Shown: positions 63,792 through 64,000 of the stretch, one piece after another
Layout: every line of letters begins with the position of its first letter
Numbering within the stretch: position 1 is the stretch's first letter
Notes under the pieces: generated by a model
What the model saw: the letters and a program-made list of their open reading frames with translations, nothing else
What the model was told of the DNA's origin: nothing
Databases searched by the model: none
Translations under genes and position numbers: made by a program
NCBI GenBank assembly: GCA_937949945.1
Contig: CALFEQ010000006.1
Span: forward strand, 24,270 to 88,269
Direction of reading: 5' to 3'
DNA: 64,000 nucleotides
Source: an uncultured Myxococcales bacterium
GTDB taxonomy: Bacteria > Myxococcota_A > Polyangia > Polyangiales > Polyangiaceae

Positions 63792-64000
63792 TAACCACAC
63801 GACCGCATTGAGAAATTCGCGCAGGCTCGGTCGTGATCACACGATCGATCACATCCCCGCCGGACGCTGCGATCAGCTCAGGCGGTAGCGGCCCCAGCGG
63901 CTCGCCGAAGTTGGGGCCGGCCTCATAGCGAGCGTTCGCGATGTAGCGCTGTACCCGTCTGTGGACGGACGTTCGATGCAGGCTTGACGGGGCGTAGCTA
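63792..64000. other. Region after ssrA, no firm feature
   Basis: About 210 bp to the window edge. A minus-strand frame is open across it but merges into the ssrA antisense, so I do not call a gene. tmRNA 3' ends are common integration sites, but no integrase or repeated attachment sequence is visible here. Confidence 0.4.

Overview
The window looks like a chromosomal segment of a myxobacterium (Myxococcota, probably class Polyangia). The evidence is very high GC with strong GC3 bias, many small lipoproteins with Ser/Gly/Asp-rich tails, a MYXO-CTERM-type surface protein (GCGC motif, hydrophobic stretch, Arg-rich end), Ser/Thr kinases, FHA proteins, a DUF4388/PATAN-type domain, IPT/TIG and BNR propeller proteins, and several proteins I recognise only as unnamed delta-proteobacterial types. 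I see no prophage, transposon, CRISPR array or defence island. About 52 protein genes, two broken genes and one RNA gene fill almost all of the sequence.

Layout. 1-4.9 kb: 3'-truncated FHA-GGDEF cyclase, lpxK, aldo/keto reductase, MYXO-CTERM propeller protein, small lipoprotein. 5.1-14.3 kb: 2-oxoacid dehydrogenase E2, a start-less gene remnant, rsmB, a five-repeat IPT/TIG lipoprotein, rseP with three PDZ-like segments, and a divergent outer-membrane barrel. 14.4-17.8 kb: divergent purQ and purL. 17.9-30.2 kb: an unknown Ala/Pro/Lys-rich protein, a Ser/Thr kinase, fused E1 alpha-beta dehydrogenase, a lipoprotein, a NamZ/DUF1343 muramidase, a sigma-54 response regulator, rhomboid, a frameshifted FHA gene, a HEAT-like protein and a lipoprotein. 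30.4-39.7 kb (nearly all minus strand): an MshEN/HD-GYP/REC/PATAN regulator, udk, a hydrolase, and a heme cluster (hemC, hemA, CcsA/HemX-like) with a MoaD-like/BNR pair nested inside it. 39.7-51.1 kb: a ferredoxin-NADP-reductase-like enzyme, LysM and CpoB-like envelope proteins, pssA, a degenerate Cu/Zn-SOD-like lipoprotein, a TPR/HEAT protein, a second kinase, an epimerase and a lipoprotein. 51.1-55.4 kb: livF-livG-livM (livG with a long disordered tail), then sspB. 55.4-64 kb: an unknown protein, SDR, phospholipase D-like lipoprotein, CoA-binding protein and sirtuin, envelope/unknown proteins, and the tmRNA gene ssrA.

How parts work together. E2 (5.1 kb) and fused E1 (21.3 kb) probably belong to one 2-oxoacid dehydrogenase complex although 15 kb apart. 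purQ and purL supply two subunits of FGAM synthase. The heme cluster gives the first committed step, its likely membrane partner and porphobilinogen deaminase. ssrA encodes the tag ANDNAIALAA, and the window also carries SspB, the adaptor that hands ssrA-tagged proteins to ClpXP.

Two genome-wide features are the most interesting. First, intergenic gaps repeatedly contain tandem heptamers of the form GGNNNNA (GGCTCCA, GGACCGA, GGCCTGA, GGCTCGA, GGCGGAA), homogeneous within a site and different between sites; one pair lies in frame inside purL. Second, many genes have a TAnnnT -10-like hexamer only 6-10 nt before the start codon and no Shine-Dalgarno, suggesting widespread leaderless transcription.
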